From contig JAUVRU010000007.1 of NCBI GenBank assembly GCA_030597485.1, positions 1 to 17,672 of the forward strand: a stretch of DNA of 17,672 bases. The letters are read 5' to 3'. The DNA comes from Anaerolineae bacterium (GTDB lineage Bacteria; Chloroflexota; Anaerolineae; 4572-78; NAK82). A program made the translations under genes and the position numbers. A model generated the notes under the pieces. The model had not been told where the DNA came from, did no database searches, and was given only the letters and a program-made list of their open reading frames with translations. Below, piece by piece: positions 1 to 6,886 of the stretch (position 1 is its first letter; every line of letters begins with the position of its first letter).

Positions 1-2
1 AC

Positions 3-662
3 AACCACTTCCGCGAAATGGGCATCAACAAAGCGGTAGCCACGGTGGTCACCCAGGTGGAGGTCAGCCGTGATGACCCGGCGTGGCAAAGCCCCAGCAA
101 ACCCATCGGCTCCTTCATGGACGAGCCCGACGCAAAGCGTCGCCGGGAGCAGGAGGGTTGGAACGTCGTCGAGGATGCCGGCCGCGGATGGCGACGGGTG
201 GTGCCATCCCCTTTGCCCACCCGGGTCGTGGAGCTGGACGCGGTGAAACAGCTGATTGACGCCGGCATGGTAGCCATCACCGTGGGCGGCGGCGGCATCC
301 CGGTGGTGGATGACGGGACAGGCAACCTCAAGGGCGTGGCGGCCGTCATCGACAAGGACTACGCCTCCAGCCTGCTGGCCACCCGCATTCAGGCGGACCT
401 CTTTTTGATCAGCACCACTGTCGAGAAGGTGGCACTCAACTTTGGCACGCCTGAGGAGCGATGGGTTGATCACATGACCCTGTCTGAAGCCAAGAAGTAC
501 CTGGCTGAGGGCACTCACTTCAAGAAAGGCAGCATGGCTCCCAAGATGCAGGCAATCATCTGGTTCCTGGAAAAGGGAGGCCAGGAAGCGATCATCACGG
601 ACCCAGAGAACATCGAGCGTGCAATGCGGGGCGAAACTGGTACCCACATCACGCCTGATTGA
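3..662 (+). CDS. arcC: Carbamate kinase, C-terminal part (5' end outside window)
   Basis: Carbamate kinase moves phosphate between carbamoyl phosphate and ADP, giving ATP, carbamate and then ammonia plus CO2. It usually ends arginine deiminase, agmatine or purine/allantoin degradation pathways in the cytoplasm. The frame is open to the window edge (residues NHFRE precede the first visible Met at 18), so about a third of the usual ~310 residues is missing upstream. Family hallmarks seen are the VATVVTQVEV strand, the SKPIGSF segment, the RRVVPSPLP motif, the ITVGGGGIPVV nucleotide/carbamate loop, the VIDKDYASSLLA segment and the C-terminal FKKGSMAPKMQAIIWFLE segment. It ends with TGA and is followed by a 240-bp spacer. 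A carbamoyltransferase is expected upstream, outside the window; that is inference. Confidence 0.95.
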   Translation, partial: NHFREMGINKAVATVVTQVEVSRDDPAWQSPSKPIGSFMDEPDAKRRREQEGWNVVEDAGRGWRRVVPSPLPTRVVELDAVKQLIDAGMVAITVGGGGIPVVDDGTGNLKGVAAVIDKDYASSLLATRIQADLFLISTTVEKVALNFGTPEERWVDHMTLSEAKKYLAEGTHFKKGSMAPKMQAIIWFLEKGGQEAIITDPENIERAMRGETGTHITPD

Positions 663-902
663 CCGGACAGGGGAATGAAGATGCCGTCACGTAGCACCCG
701 GTCAGCGGGCAGATAGGAAACAGAACACGCTGATGGACCGCAGATTTTCGCGGCCGCTTCGTCGAGAAGTGAACCAGACGTCATCGATCTCTTCTCCCTG
801 GCCTTCCGGCACCTGGCGCAGGCAGGGGACAGGCTGCGGTGTTAGCGTTCTCCATGGCCGGCCGGCCACCTGCCCGCCTTTCATTTCCACCAAGGAGAAA
901 TC

Positions 903-1601
903 ATGGCAAGATACCTGGTATACATAGAGACGACCGGCGACCCGATCACAGTCAAGGGGCCGGTGGCTCACGTGCCGGCGCTGCCGGGCGCGTCGGCGCG
1001 AGGACGGACAACGGAAGAAGCCAGAGAGAAGATCAGGGGTGCCATCGAGGAGTACTTGTCGCTGCTGCGAACTGTGGGTGAGCCGGTGCCCAAGGCAGGA
1101 GAGGACATCCACCTGGAGTTTGAGGAGGTTGAGGGCACCACCTTTCTCACCGACTACGATACGCTGCGTCCCAGCGAAACGGAAACCATCTTTCGCTGGA
1201 TGGCCATCTCACGCCAGGAACTGGTGGACCTGCTCAAGTGCATCTCAGAGGAGGCGATGGCCTGGAAAGCTGACGAGAATGCGCAGTCGATCAGTGAGAT
1301 CGTCTGCCATCTGGCGGAGTCCGACCTGTGGTACACCGACCGACTCAAGCAGTGGCCCGCCATCCCGATGTTTCGACTGGCAGCCACCCGGGGCGTGGCC
1401 CTGGAACGCCTGCGCGCCCTCACCGAGGAGGAACGAGGCCGGGTGATCCATCACGAAGGGGAAGACTGGACGCCGCGGAAGGTCATCCGTCGTATGCTGG
1501 AGCACGAACGCGAACACATCGCTCAGATTCAGGAGATGGCCGAGGCGCATCGCCAGCGGTCAGCAATCAGCCATCAGCAGACAGTGGTCAGCGGGCAGTA
1601 G
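903..1601 (+). CDS. HicB-like domain fused to DinB-like domain protein
   Basis: The 232-aa product has two parts. Residues 1-70 resemble the HicB/UPF0150 fold: an opening beta strand ARYLVYIE, a central VPALPG turn and a helix TTEEAREKIRGAIEEYL. Residues about 90-215 look like a DinB/YfiT four-helix bundle, with His136 (in IVCHLAES), His201 and His205 (HEREH) as the likely metal triad. Start: ATG at 903 with AAGGAG at 892-897. No HicA toxin gene lies beside it, so a toxin-antitoxin role is not supported. DinB-like proteins are metal-binding and often act as thiol transferases, but the substrate here is unknown. The last ~17 residues and the stop codon come from a low-complexity repeat (CAGTAGA units), so the original C terminus may have been elsewhere. 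Confidence 0.8.
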   Translation: MARYLVYIETTGDPITVKGPVAHVPALPGASARGRTTEEAREKIRGAIEEYLSLLRTVGEPVPKAGEDIHLEFEEVEGTTFLTDYDTLRPSETETIFRWMAISRQELVDLLKCISEEAMAWKADENAQSISEIVCHLAESDLWYTDRLKQWPAIPMFRLAATRGVALERLRALTEEERGRVIHHEGEDWTPRKVIRRMLEHEREHIAQIQEMAEAHRQRSAISHQQTVVSGQ

Positions 1602-1626
1602 ACAGTAGACGGTAGACAGTAGACAG
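1596..1626 (+). repeat. Heptamer tandem repeat (CAGTAGA)n
   Basis: Four consecutive 7-bp units (CAGTAGA, CAGTAGA, CGGTAGA, CAGTAGA) and a partial CAG. The first unit supplies the TAG stop of the HicB/DinB gene. Just upstream (1558-1595) is a looser series of GTCAGC/ATCAGC words. Such short tandem heptamers are common in spacers of Chloroflexi and cyanobacteria (general knowledge). No function is evident. Confidence 0.85.
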
Positions 1627-1692
1627 GAGGACACACGGTGCGCGATCCAGAGATATCCTGGCTGGAATTCCAAAACCGCCCCAGTGTCGACT

Positions 1693-1756
1693 CGCTGATT
1701 CGCTCATTCGCCGATTCGCTCATTCGCTGACTCGCTGATTCGCTGACTCGCTCATT
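1693..1756 (+). repeat. Octamer tandem array, 8 x CGCT(G/C)A(T/C)T
   Basis: Eight contiguous 8-bp units fit CGCTGATT, CGCTCATT, CGCCGATT or CGCTGACT with no interruption. The array ends 13 bp before the threonine synthase ATG and directly abuts its ribosome binding site (AAAGGA, 1758-1763). It therefore occupies the place where a nearby promoter or leader would lie. There are no spacers, so it is not CRISPR. Two similar units recur in inverted orientation at 3094-3120. Confidence 0.9.
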
Positions 1757-1810
1757 CAAAGGAACATCAATGAACCACGTTCTGAGCCTGAAATGCCTCA
1801 TATGCGGTCG
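1731..1810 (+). repeat. Left arm of 80-bp inverted repeat flanking threonine synthase
   Basis: Aligned by eye with the reverse complement of 3041-3120, this arm matches at 68 of 80 positions without gaps. It covers the last three octamer units, the ribosome binding site and the first 14 codons of threonine synthase. Similarity stops abruptly on both sides. The arms are about 1.23 kb apart. Confidence 0.85.
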
Positions 1811-3053
1811 GGAGTACCAACCGGATGAGGTGGAGTACGTGTGCCCCGACCACGGCAATGAGGGCATCCTCGACGTGCAGTATGACTATGCCCTGATCGG
1901 GCGGCGTTTCAGTCAAGGAGATCTGCTGCACGACACCAACTACACAATGTGGCGCTACAAGCCGCTGCTTCCGGTGGAGCCGGACTCCCCGGTGCCGCCG
2001 TTGACGGTGGGCTGGACCCCGCTGATGCGCGCCAATCGTCTGGCAACCGAGCTGGATCTCAGGCGCCTGTGGATAAAGGATGACGGCCGCCAACCCACCG
2101 CCTCCTTCAAGGATCGGGCCAGTGCCGTTGCCGTCGTCAAGGCCCAGGAAAAGGGGGCCCAGGTCATCACCACTGCCAGCACCGGCAACGCGGCGGCGGC
2201 TCTATCCGGCCTGTGCGCCAGTGTCAGCCAGCCCAATGTGATCTTCGTGCCCGAAGCCGCACCGCCGGCTAAGATCGCCCAGCTGTTGGTCTTCGGCTCG
2301 ACGGTGATGCTGGTCAAAGGCAGCTACGACGAAGCCTTCGAGTTGTGCCTGCTTGCCGCCCAGGAATACGGGTGGTACAATCGCAACACTGCCTATAACC
2401 CCTATATGACCGAAGGGAAGAAAACGGCCAGCCTCGAGATCTGCGAACAGCTGGGCTGGCAGGCTCCAGATCGTATCTTCGTCAGCGTGGGCGATGGCTG
2501 CATCATCGGCGGGTTGCACAAAGGGATCAAAGACCTGCGTGCGCTGGGCTGGATTGACCGCACGCCACGCCTGATGGGGGTACAGGCAGAAGGCTCGGCC
2601 TATATGTACCAGGCGTGGGCGAACGGTGAGGACGTGCTGACCAAGCCCCCCATCACAGCCCACACCATCGCCGACAGCATCAGCGCCGGGTTGCCCCGTG
2701 ATCGTCTCAAGGCTATGGCGGCAGTGCAGGAGACAGATGGTGCCTACATCCAGGTCAGCGACCAAGAGATCCTGGCGGCCATCCCCGCGCTGGCACGCGG
2801 ATGCGGCGTCTTTGCCGAGCCGGCCGGTGCCGCCGCCTATGCCGGGCTGGCGAAAGCCATCGCCGAGGGTCTGGTGGGAGCCGCCGAGCGAATCGTGGTG
2901 CTGGTGACGGGCAATGGGCTCAAAGATGTGACAGGTGCTATGAAGGCGATGGAGCAGATCGGTACCCGCGCCCACGTCATCAGGACGTCTATGGACGACG
3001 TGAAACGGACAATGGCCATAGATCAATCAGGTGCTGTGACCGATGGCATATGA
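1770..3053 (+). CDS. thrC: Threonine synthase (PLP-dependent)
   Basis: The product is 427 aa, a fold-type II PLP enzyme that would convert O-phospho-L-homoserine to L-threonine and phosphate in the cytoplasm. The N terminus carries a zinc-ribbon-like segment (CLIC at 9-12, CPDH at 25-28), typical of threonine synthases of archaeal and Chloroflexi type. Lys114 in TASFKDRAS is the predicted Schiff-base lysine; TASTGNAAAA is the Ser/Thr-Gly-Asn phosphate/carboxylate loop; GDGCIIGG would bind the PLP phosphate. The GVFAEPAGAAAYAGL and VLVTGNGLKD segments are also family-typical. Start: ATG at 1770 with AAAGGA six bases upstream. No homoserine kinase or homoserine dehydrogenase is adjacent, so a related activity such as a threonine/serine lyase remains possible. 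The gene sits between the arms of an 80-bp inverted repeat that includes its first codons. Confidence 0.9.
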   Translation: MNHVLSLKCLICGREYQPDEVEYVCPDHGNEGILDVQYDYALIGRRFSQGDLLHDTNYTMWRYKPLLPVEPDSPVPPLTVGWTPLMRANRLATELDLRRLWIKDDGRQPTASFKDRASAVAVVKAQEKGAQVITTASTGNAAAALSGLCASVSQPNVIFVPEAAPPAKIAQLLVFGSTVMLVKGSYDEAFELCLLAAQEYGWYNRNTAYNPYMTEGKKTASLEICEQLGWQAPDRIFVSVGDGCIIGGLHKGIKDLRALGWIDRTPRLMGVQAEGSAYMYQAWANGEDVLTKPPITAHTIADSISAGLPRDRLKAMAAVQETDGAYIQVSDQEILAAIPALARGCGVFAEPAGAAAYAGLAKAIAEGLVGAAERIVVLVTGNGLKDVTGAMKAMEQIGTRAHVIRTSMDDVKRTMAIDQSGAVTDGI

Positions 3054-3120
3054 GGCATTTCAGAGTCACAACGTGATTGATTGGTGGTCCTTCGAATGAG
3101 CGAGTCAGCGAATTGGCGAG
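3041..3120 (-). repeat. Right arm of inverted repeat; inverted relic of thrC 5' end
   Basis: On the minus strand this segment reads as a copy of the region around the threonine synthase start: octamer-like units, then the equivalent of the leader, then codons for INHVVTLKCLICHR against MNHVLSLKCLICGR in the real gene. The start codon equivalent is ATC, so it is not a working gene start. The segment overlaps the last codons of threonine synthase and fills most of the spacer before the glycosyltransferase. A further GTCAGC-rich stretch at 3160-3181 (minus strand) matches in type and order the words found at 1555-1595. Confidence 0.85.
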
Positions 3121-3195
3121 TGGGCTGGCCGGCAAAACAGCCCCCCACCGATGCCTGAAGGCTGACCGCTGACTGCCAGCAAACGGAGCCAGACA

Positions 3196-4179
3196 GTGAA
3201 CAATAAGCCCCGCTATACAATCGTGGTTCCCTGCTACAACGAGGAGGGCGGGCTCCACGAACTGCACCGGCGTTTGTGCCAGGTGATGGACCAGACCGGC
3301 GAAACCTGGGAAATGGTACTGGTCAACGACGGCAGCGGCGACCGCACGCCAGAGATCATACGCGAACTGCGCGCCAGCGACCCACGGGTCAAGATGATAG
3401 ACTTCGCCCGCAACTTTGGCCACCAGCTGGCGGTCACCGCCGGGCTGGACTATGCCCAGGGCGATGCCGTCGTCATGATAGATGCCGACCTGCAAGACCC
3501 GCCCCAGCTTATTCTGGAGATGATTGACCGCTGGAAGGAAGGCTACGAGGTGGTCTACGCGGTGCGCAGCCAGCGCAAGGGGGAAAGCTGGTTCAAGGAA
3601 TTCACTGCCAAGCTATTCTACCGCATCATCTTCCGCATCACCGACGTGGACATCCCGCTGGACACAGGGGACTTCCGGTTGATGGATCGCAAGGCGGTGG
3701 ACGCCACCAGACAGATGCGAGAGCGACATCGTTTCCTCCGGGGTATGACCAGCTGGGTGGGATTCCGGCAGACCGGAGTGTATTACGTACGCGAAGAGCG
3801 TTTCGCCGGTGAGACCCACTACCCTTTCCGCAAGATGTTCAAGTTCGCCCTGGATGCCATCACCGGTTTCAGTTACCTTCCCCTTCAGCTGGCCACGTAC
3901 CTGGGCTTTGGCATCGCTGGCCTGAGCGCGCTGGCTGCCTTGGCCGTCGTCTTTGCGCGGCTATTCATGGGAGCAACGCCATTCTACGGACAGGCCACCA
4001 CCCTGGTCGTCGTGCTCTTCTTGGGGGGCATCCAGTTGATCACCCTGGGGATAATCGGTGAATACCTGGGCCGCATCTACGACGAGGTGAAGGGCCGGCC
4101 CCTGTACATTGTGCGTGAGACTATCGGGTTTGATGAACCATCCAGGCAAGACGCAACCCATTCAGGAGAGAGTAGCTGA
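3196..4179 (+). CDS. Family 2 glycosyltransferase, polyprenyl-phosphate type, membrane anchored
   Basis: The product is 327 aa and resembles GtrB/DPM1/ArnC-type enzymes, which move a sugar from a nucleotide donor to a polyprenyl phosphate on the cytoplasmic face of the membrane. The GT-A domain shows [11 protein letters not shown] (7-17), the [10 protein letters not shown] nucleotide motif (42-51), ARNFGHQ (71-77) and the metal-binding DADLQD (96-101). The segment [11 protein letters not shown] (155-165) is typical of the bactoprenol glucosyltransferase subfamily. Two C-terminal membrane helices lie at about 232-258 and 268-290, followed by [15 protein letters not shown], a hallmark ending. 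Start: GTG at 3196 with ACGGAG at 3183-3188. Its TGA overlaps the next ATG by one base, so the two are translationally coupled although their biochemistry seems unrelated. The donor sugar cannot be read from sequence. Confidence 0.92.
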   Translation: MNNKPRYTIVVPCYNEEGGLHELHRRLCQVMDQTGETWEMVLVNDGSGDRTPEIIRELRASDPRVKMIDFARNFGHQLAVTAGLDYAQGDAVVMIDADLQDPPQLILEMIDRWKEGYEVVYAVRSQRKGESWFKEFTAKLFYRIIFRITDVDIPLDTGDFRLMDRKAVDATRQMRERHRFLRGMTSWVGFRQTGVYYVREERFAGETHYPFRKMFKFALDAITGFSYLPLQLATYLGFGIAGLSALAALAVVFARLFMGATPFYGQATTLVVVLFLGGIQLITLGIIGEYLGRIYDEVKGRPLYIVRETIGFDEPSRQDATHSGESS

Positions 4180-5648
4180 TGATTGATCTGACCATTCACG
4201 AGCCACAACTGGCCAAAGCCGTCGAGCGAGCGCGTGAGCGGGGCATCATCATCCCCACCTTCCGCCAGCACAAGAACCCGGACACTGTTCCCGCCGCCGT
4301 CAAGGGCAAGTTGGCCAATATCGGGCTGTGGGATATCACCCCGCTCAACCTGTTCCGTATCACATGGAAAAACGAGCCGGTCGACTTCGGCGGCGGCTTC
4401 AACGGCGTCAATTACCTGGAGTTTCCCAAGTCGCTCACCGGCATTGAGGCACGCATCATTGCTCTGGTGGGCAAGTGGTTTCCCACCGGCGCTCACAAGG
4501 TGGGTGCTACCTTCGGCTGTCTGGTACCGCGTCTGGTCACCGGCCAATTCGATCCCACCACCCAGAAGGCTGTCTGGCCCTCCACCGGCAACTACTGCCG
4601 GGGTGGTGCCTACGATGCGGCGCTCCTGTCCTGCGAGTCGGTGGCCATCCTGCCGGAAGGGATGAGCCAGGAACGGTTCGACTGGTTGGCATCGGTGGCG
4701 GGCGAAGTGATCAAGACGCCTGGCTCAGAAAGCAACGTCAAGGAGATCTTTGACAAGTGCTGGGAATTGCGGGAAACCCGCGACGATGTGGTCATCTTCA
4801 ACCAGTTCGACGAGTTCGGCAACCAGCTGTGGCACTATGACGTCACCGGCCACGCTATGGAGGAGGTGCTGGAGCGGGAGCTGCGCCCCGGAGATACTTA
4901 CCAGGGGGTGGTGCTGACCACTGGCTCGGCGGGAACGAGCGGCTGCGGCGATTATCTGAAGGAAACATTTCCCACCAGCAAGATTGCCATCGGCGAGGCG
5001 TTGCAGTGCCCCACGCTGATGTTCAATGGATTTGGAGCCCATCGCATCGAAGGCATTGGCGACAAGCACGTGCCGTGGATACACAATGTCCGCAACACCG
5101 ATCTCATCATGGCCATAGACGACGAAGCCAGCGTGGACCTTATCCGGCTCTTCAACGAGACGGCCGGCTGCGAGTACCTGGCCCGTCAGGGCGTGCCCCA
5201 GGAATTCATCGCCCAACTACCGCTGCTGGGCATCTCCTCGGTTGCTAATTTGCTGTTGGCCATCAAGTTCGCCAAGTACTACGAACTGGGGGACACGGAT
5301 GTGGTGTTGACCGTGCTGACCGACTCAATGGAGATGTACGAGAGCCGGCTGCAAGAACTGACCCAGGAACGAGGTGAGTTTGGCGACCAAGACGCGGCCG
5401 CCGTCTATCACCAACACCTGCTGGGCCAGACAATAGACTACGTCGAGGAACTGACCTACTACGGGCGCAAGCGCGTCCACAACCTGAAGTACTACACTTG
5501 GGTTGAGCAGCAAGGCAAAAGCGTCGAAGAACTGCAGGACCAATGGTACCGGCCCGATTACTGGACTAGCATACACAAACAGGTTGATGAGATCGACGAG
5601 CTCATCAGCGCATTCAACGAGAAGACTGGCCTGTCAAGAAACATCTAG
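4179..5648 (+). CDS. Large PLP-dependent enzyme of the cysteine synthase/threonine synthase fold
   Basis: The product is 489 aa, of fold-type II. Lys107 in TGAHKVGATFG is the likely Schiff-base lysine, PSTGNYCRGGAYDAAL (134-149) is the substrate loop, and TTGSAGTSGCGDYLKE (247-262) is the Gly-rich phosphate-binding loop. It is longer than cysteine synthase (~310 aa), with an N-terminal segment of ~85 residues and a C-terminal helical extension rich in Tyr and acidic residues (about 400-489). I recall similar proteins in Chloroflexi and Clostridia labelled only as pyridoxal-phosphate dependent enzyme, so I give no substrate. Start: ATG at 4179 with AGGAGAG upstream. It overlaps the glycosyltransferase stop and is followed after 33 bp by an aminotransferase. 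A beta-elimination or beta-replacement reaction on an amino acid is the reasonable inference. Confidence 0.85.
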   Translation: MIDLTIHEPQLAKAVERARERGIIIPTFRQHKNPDTVPAAVKGKLANIGLWDITPLNLFRITWKNEPVDFGGGFNGVNYLEFPKSLTGIEARIIALVGKWFPTGAHKVGATFGCLVPRLVTGQFDPTTQKAVWPSTGNYCRGGAYDAALLSCESVAILPEGMSQERFDWLASVAGEVIKTPGSESNVKEIFDKCWELRETRDDVVIFNQFDEFGNQLWHYDVTGHAMEEVLERELRPGDTYQGVVLTTGSAGTSGCGDYLKETFPTSKIAIGEALQCPTLMFNGFGAHRIEGIGDKHVPWIHNVRNTDLIMAIDDEASVDLIRLFNETAGCEYLARQGVPQEFIAQLPLLGISSVANLLLAIKFAKYYELGDTDVVLTVLTDSMEMYESRLQELTQERGEFGDQDAAAVYHQHLLGQTIDYVEELTYYGRKRVHNLKYYTWVEQQGKSVEELQDQWYRPDYWTSIHKQVDEIDELISAFNEKTGLSRNI

Positions 5649-5681
5649 ACGACCCACCAAACGCATAAGGAGGCACCTGCC

Positions 5682-6848
5682 ATGAGATTCGCAGAACGCA
5701 TGAGCCAGCTTGGCACCGAGACCGCCTTTGAGGTACTGGCCCGTGCCAGGGCTCTGGAAGCACTAGGACGCGACATCATTCACTTGGAGATTGGAGAACC
5801 TGACTTCGATACGCCCGGCTACATCATAGACGCTGGCGCCAAGGCAATGCGCAGTGGCCACACCCACTACACCCCGGCTGGCGGTGTGCCCCAACTGCGA
5901 CAGGCCATCGCCGACCATATAAGCGAAAGCCGGGGGATAGACGCCCGCCCGGAGCAGGTAGTGGTCACGCCCGGCGCCAAGCCTATTATGTTCTTCACCA
6001 TCCTGGCGCTGCTCAATCCGGGCGACGAGGCCATCTATCCTAATCCGGGCTTCCCCATCTATGAGTCTGTGATCAACTTCGTGGGGGCCAAGCCGGTGGC
6101 GCTACCACTGCGCGAGGCAGACGACTTCCGCTTCGACCCCGACGAATTCCGCAGCCTGGTCACCGACCGGACCCGTCTCATCATAATCAATTCCCCCCAG
6201 AACCCGACTGGGGGTGTCCTCACCCGCGAAGACATAGAAGCCGTGGCCGAGGCGGCTAGAGAGCGGGATATTATGGTGCTCAGCGATGAAATCTACGAGC
6301 AGATCCTGTACCAGGGGCAGCACGTCAGCATCGCCTCCCTGCCAGAAATGCAGTCGCGCACGATTCTGCTGGACGGCTACTCCAAAACCTATGCTATGAC
6401 CGGCTGGCGGCTGGGCTACGGCGTGATGCCGGAGGCGCTGGCAGAAGGGGTGACCAAGCTGATGGTCAACTCAAACTCCTGCCCAGCGGCGTTCACCCAG
6501 CAGGCGGGTATTGCCGCCCTGGAAGGACCCCAGGATGATACAGCCGCCATGGTGGAGGCCTTTCGAGAGCGACGGGACGTCATCGTGGATGGTCTAAACC
6601 GTATTCCGGGTTTCCGGTGCGCTCGACCGGCAGGTGCCTTCTACGCCTTTCCCAACGTGCAGGAGACCGGCATACCGTCAAAGGAGCTGGCCGACTTCCT
6701 GCTGCAAGAGGCCGGCGTGGCCGTGTTGGACGGGGCCTGCTTCGGCCAGTACGGCACAGGCTACCTACGCCTCAGCTACGCCAACTCGGTGGAGAACCTT
6801 CAACGGGCCCTGCAACGCATACAGGAGGCGCTATCAACTCGCCAGTGA
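5682..6848 (+). CDS. Class I/II aminotransferase (aspartate aminotransferase-like)
   Basis: The product is 388 aa, of fold-type I. Visible motifs are HLEIGEPDFDTP (34-45), HYTPAGGVPQLRQAIA (62-77), VTPGAKPIMF (95-104), NSPQNPTGG (170-178), SDEIYE (201-206) and SKTYAMTGWRLGY (234-246), with Lys235 forming the Schiff base. YLRLSYANS near the C terminus holds the Arg that binds the substrate carboxylate. Start: ATG at 5682 with a strong AAGGAGG at 5668-5674. It lies 33 bp behind the PLP enzyme and so is probably in the same operon. The subgroup includes aspartate, alanine and aromatic aminotransferases; sequence reading alone does not decide the substrate. It converges on the histidine kinase gene with 38 bp between them and no obvious terminator. 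Confidence 0.92.
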   Translation: MRFAERMSQLGTETAFEVLARARALEALGRDIIHLEIGEPDFDTPGYIIDAGAKAMRSGHTHYTPAGGVPQLRQAIADHISESRGIDARPEQVVVTPGAKPIMFFTILALLNPGDEAIYPNPGFPIYESVINFVGAKPVALPLREADDFRFDPDEFRSLVTDRTRLIIINSPQNPTGGVLTREDIEAVAEAARERDIMVLSDEIYEQILYQGQHVSIASLPEMQSRTILLDGYSKTYAMTGWRLGYGVMPEALAEGVTKLMVNSNSCPAAFTQQAGIAALEGPQDDTAAMVEAFRERRDVIVDGLNRIPGFRCARPAGAFYAFPNVQETGIPSKELADFLLQEAGVAVLDGACFGQYGTGYLRLSYANSVENLQRALQRIQEALSTRQ

Positions 6849-6886
6849 TGGGACCCAAACCGGAAAAGAGTGCTGTCCAGGGAAAT

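Noticed and set aside
855..868. 14-bp palindrome TGGCCGGCCGGCCA before the HicB/DinB gene
   Set aside because: It is simple GC-rich self-complementary sequence with no promoter elements or T run beside it, so I assign no function.
903..1112. HicAB toxin-antitoxin module
   Set aside because: Only a HicB-like domain is present; no HicA-type small gene was found on either side or strand.
1596..1756. Possible CRISPR array
   Set aside because: Units are only 7 or 8 bp and directly joined, with no unique spacers and no cas genes.
2202..3026. Long minus-strand open frame (274 codons) inside thrC
   Set aside because: It is antisense to a clear threonine synthase with all motifs, and its translation has no recognisable family pattern.
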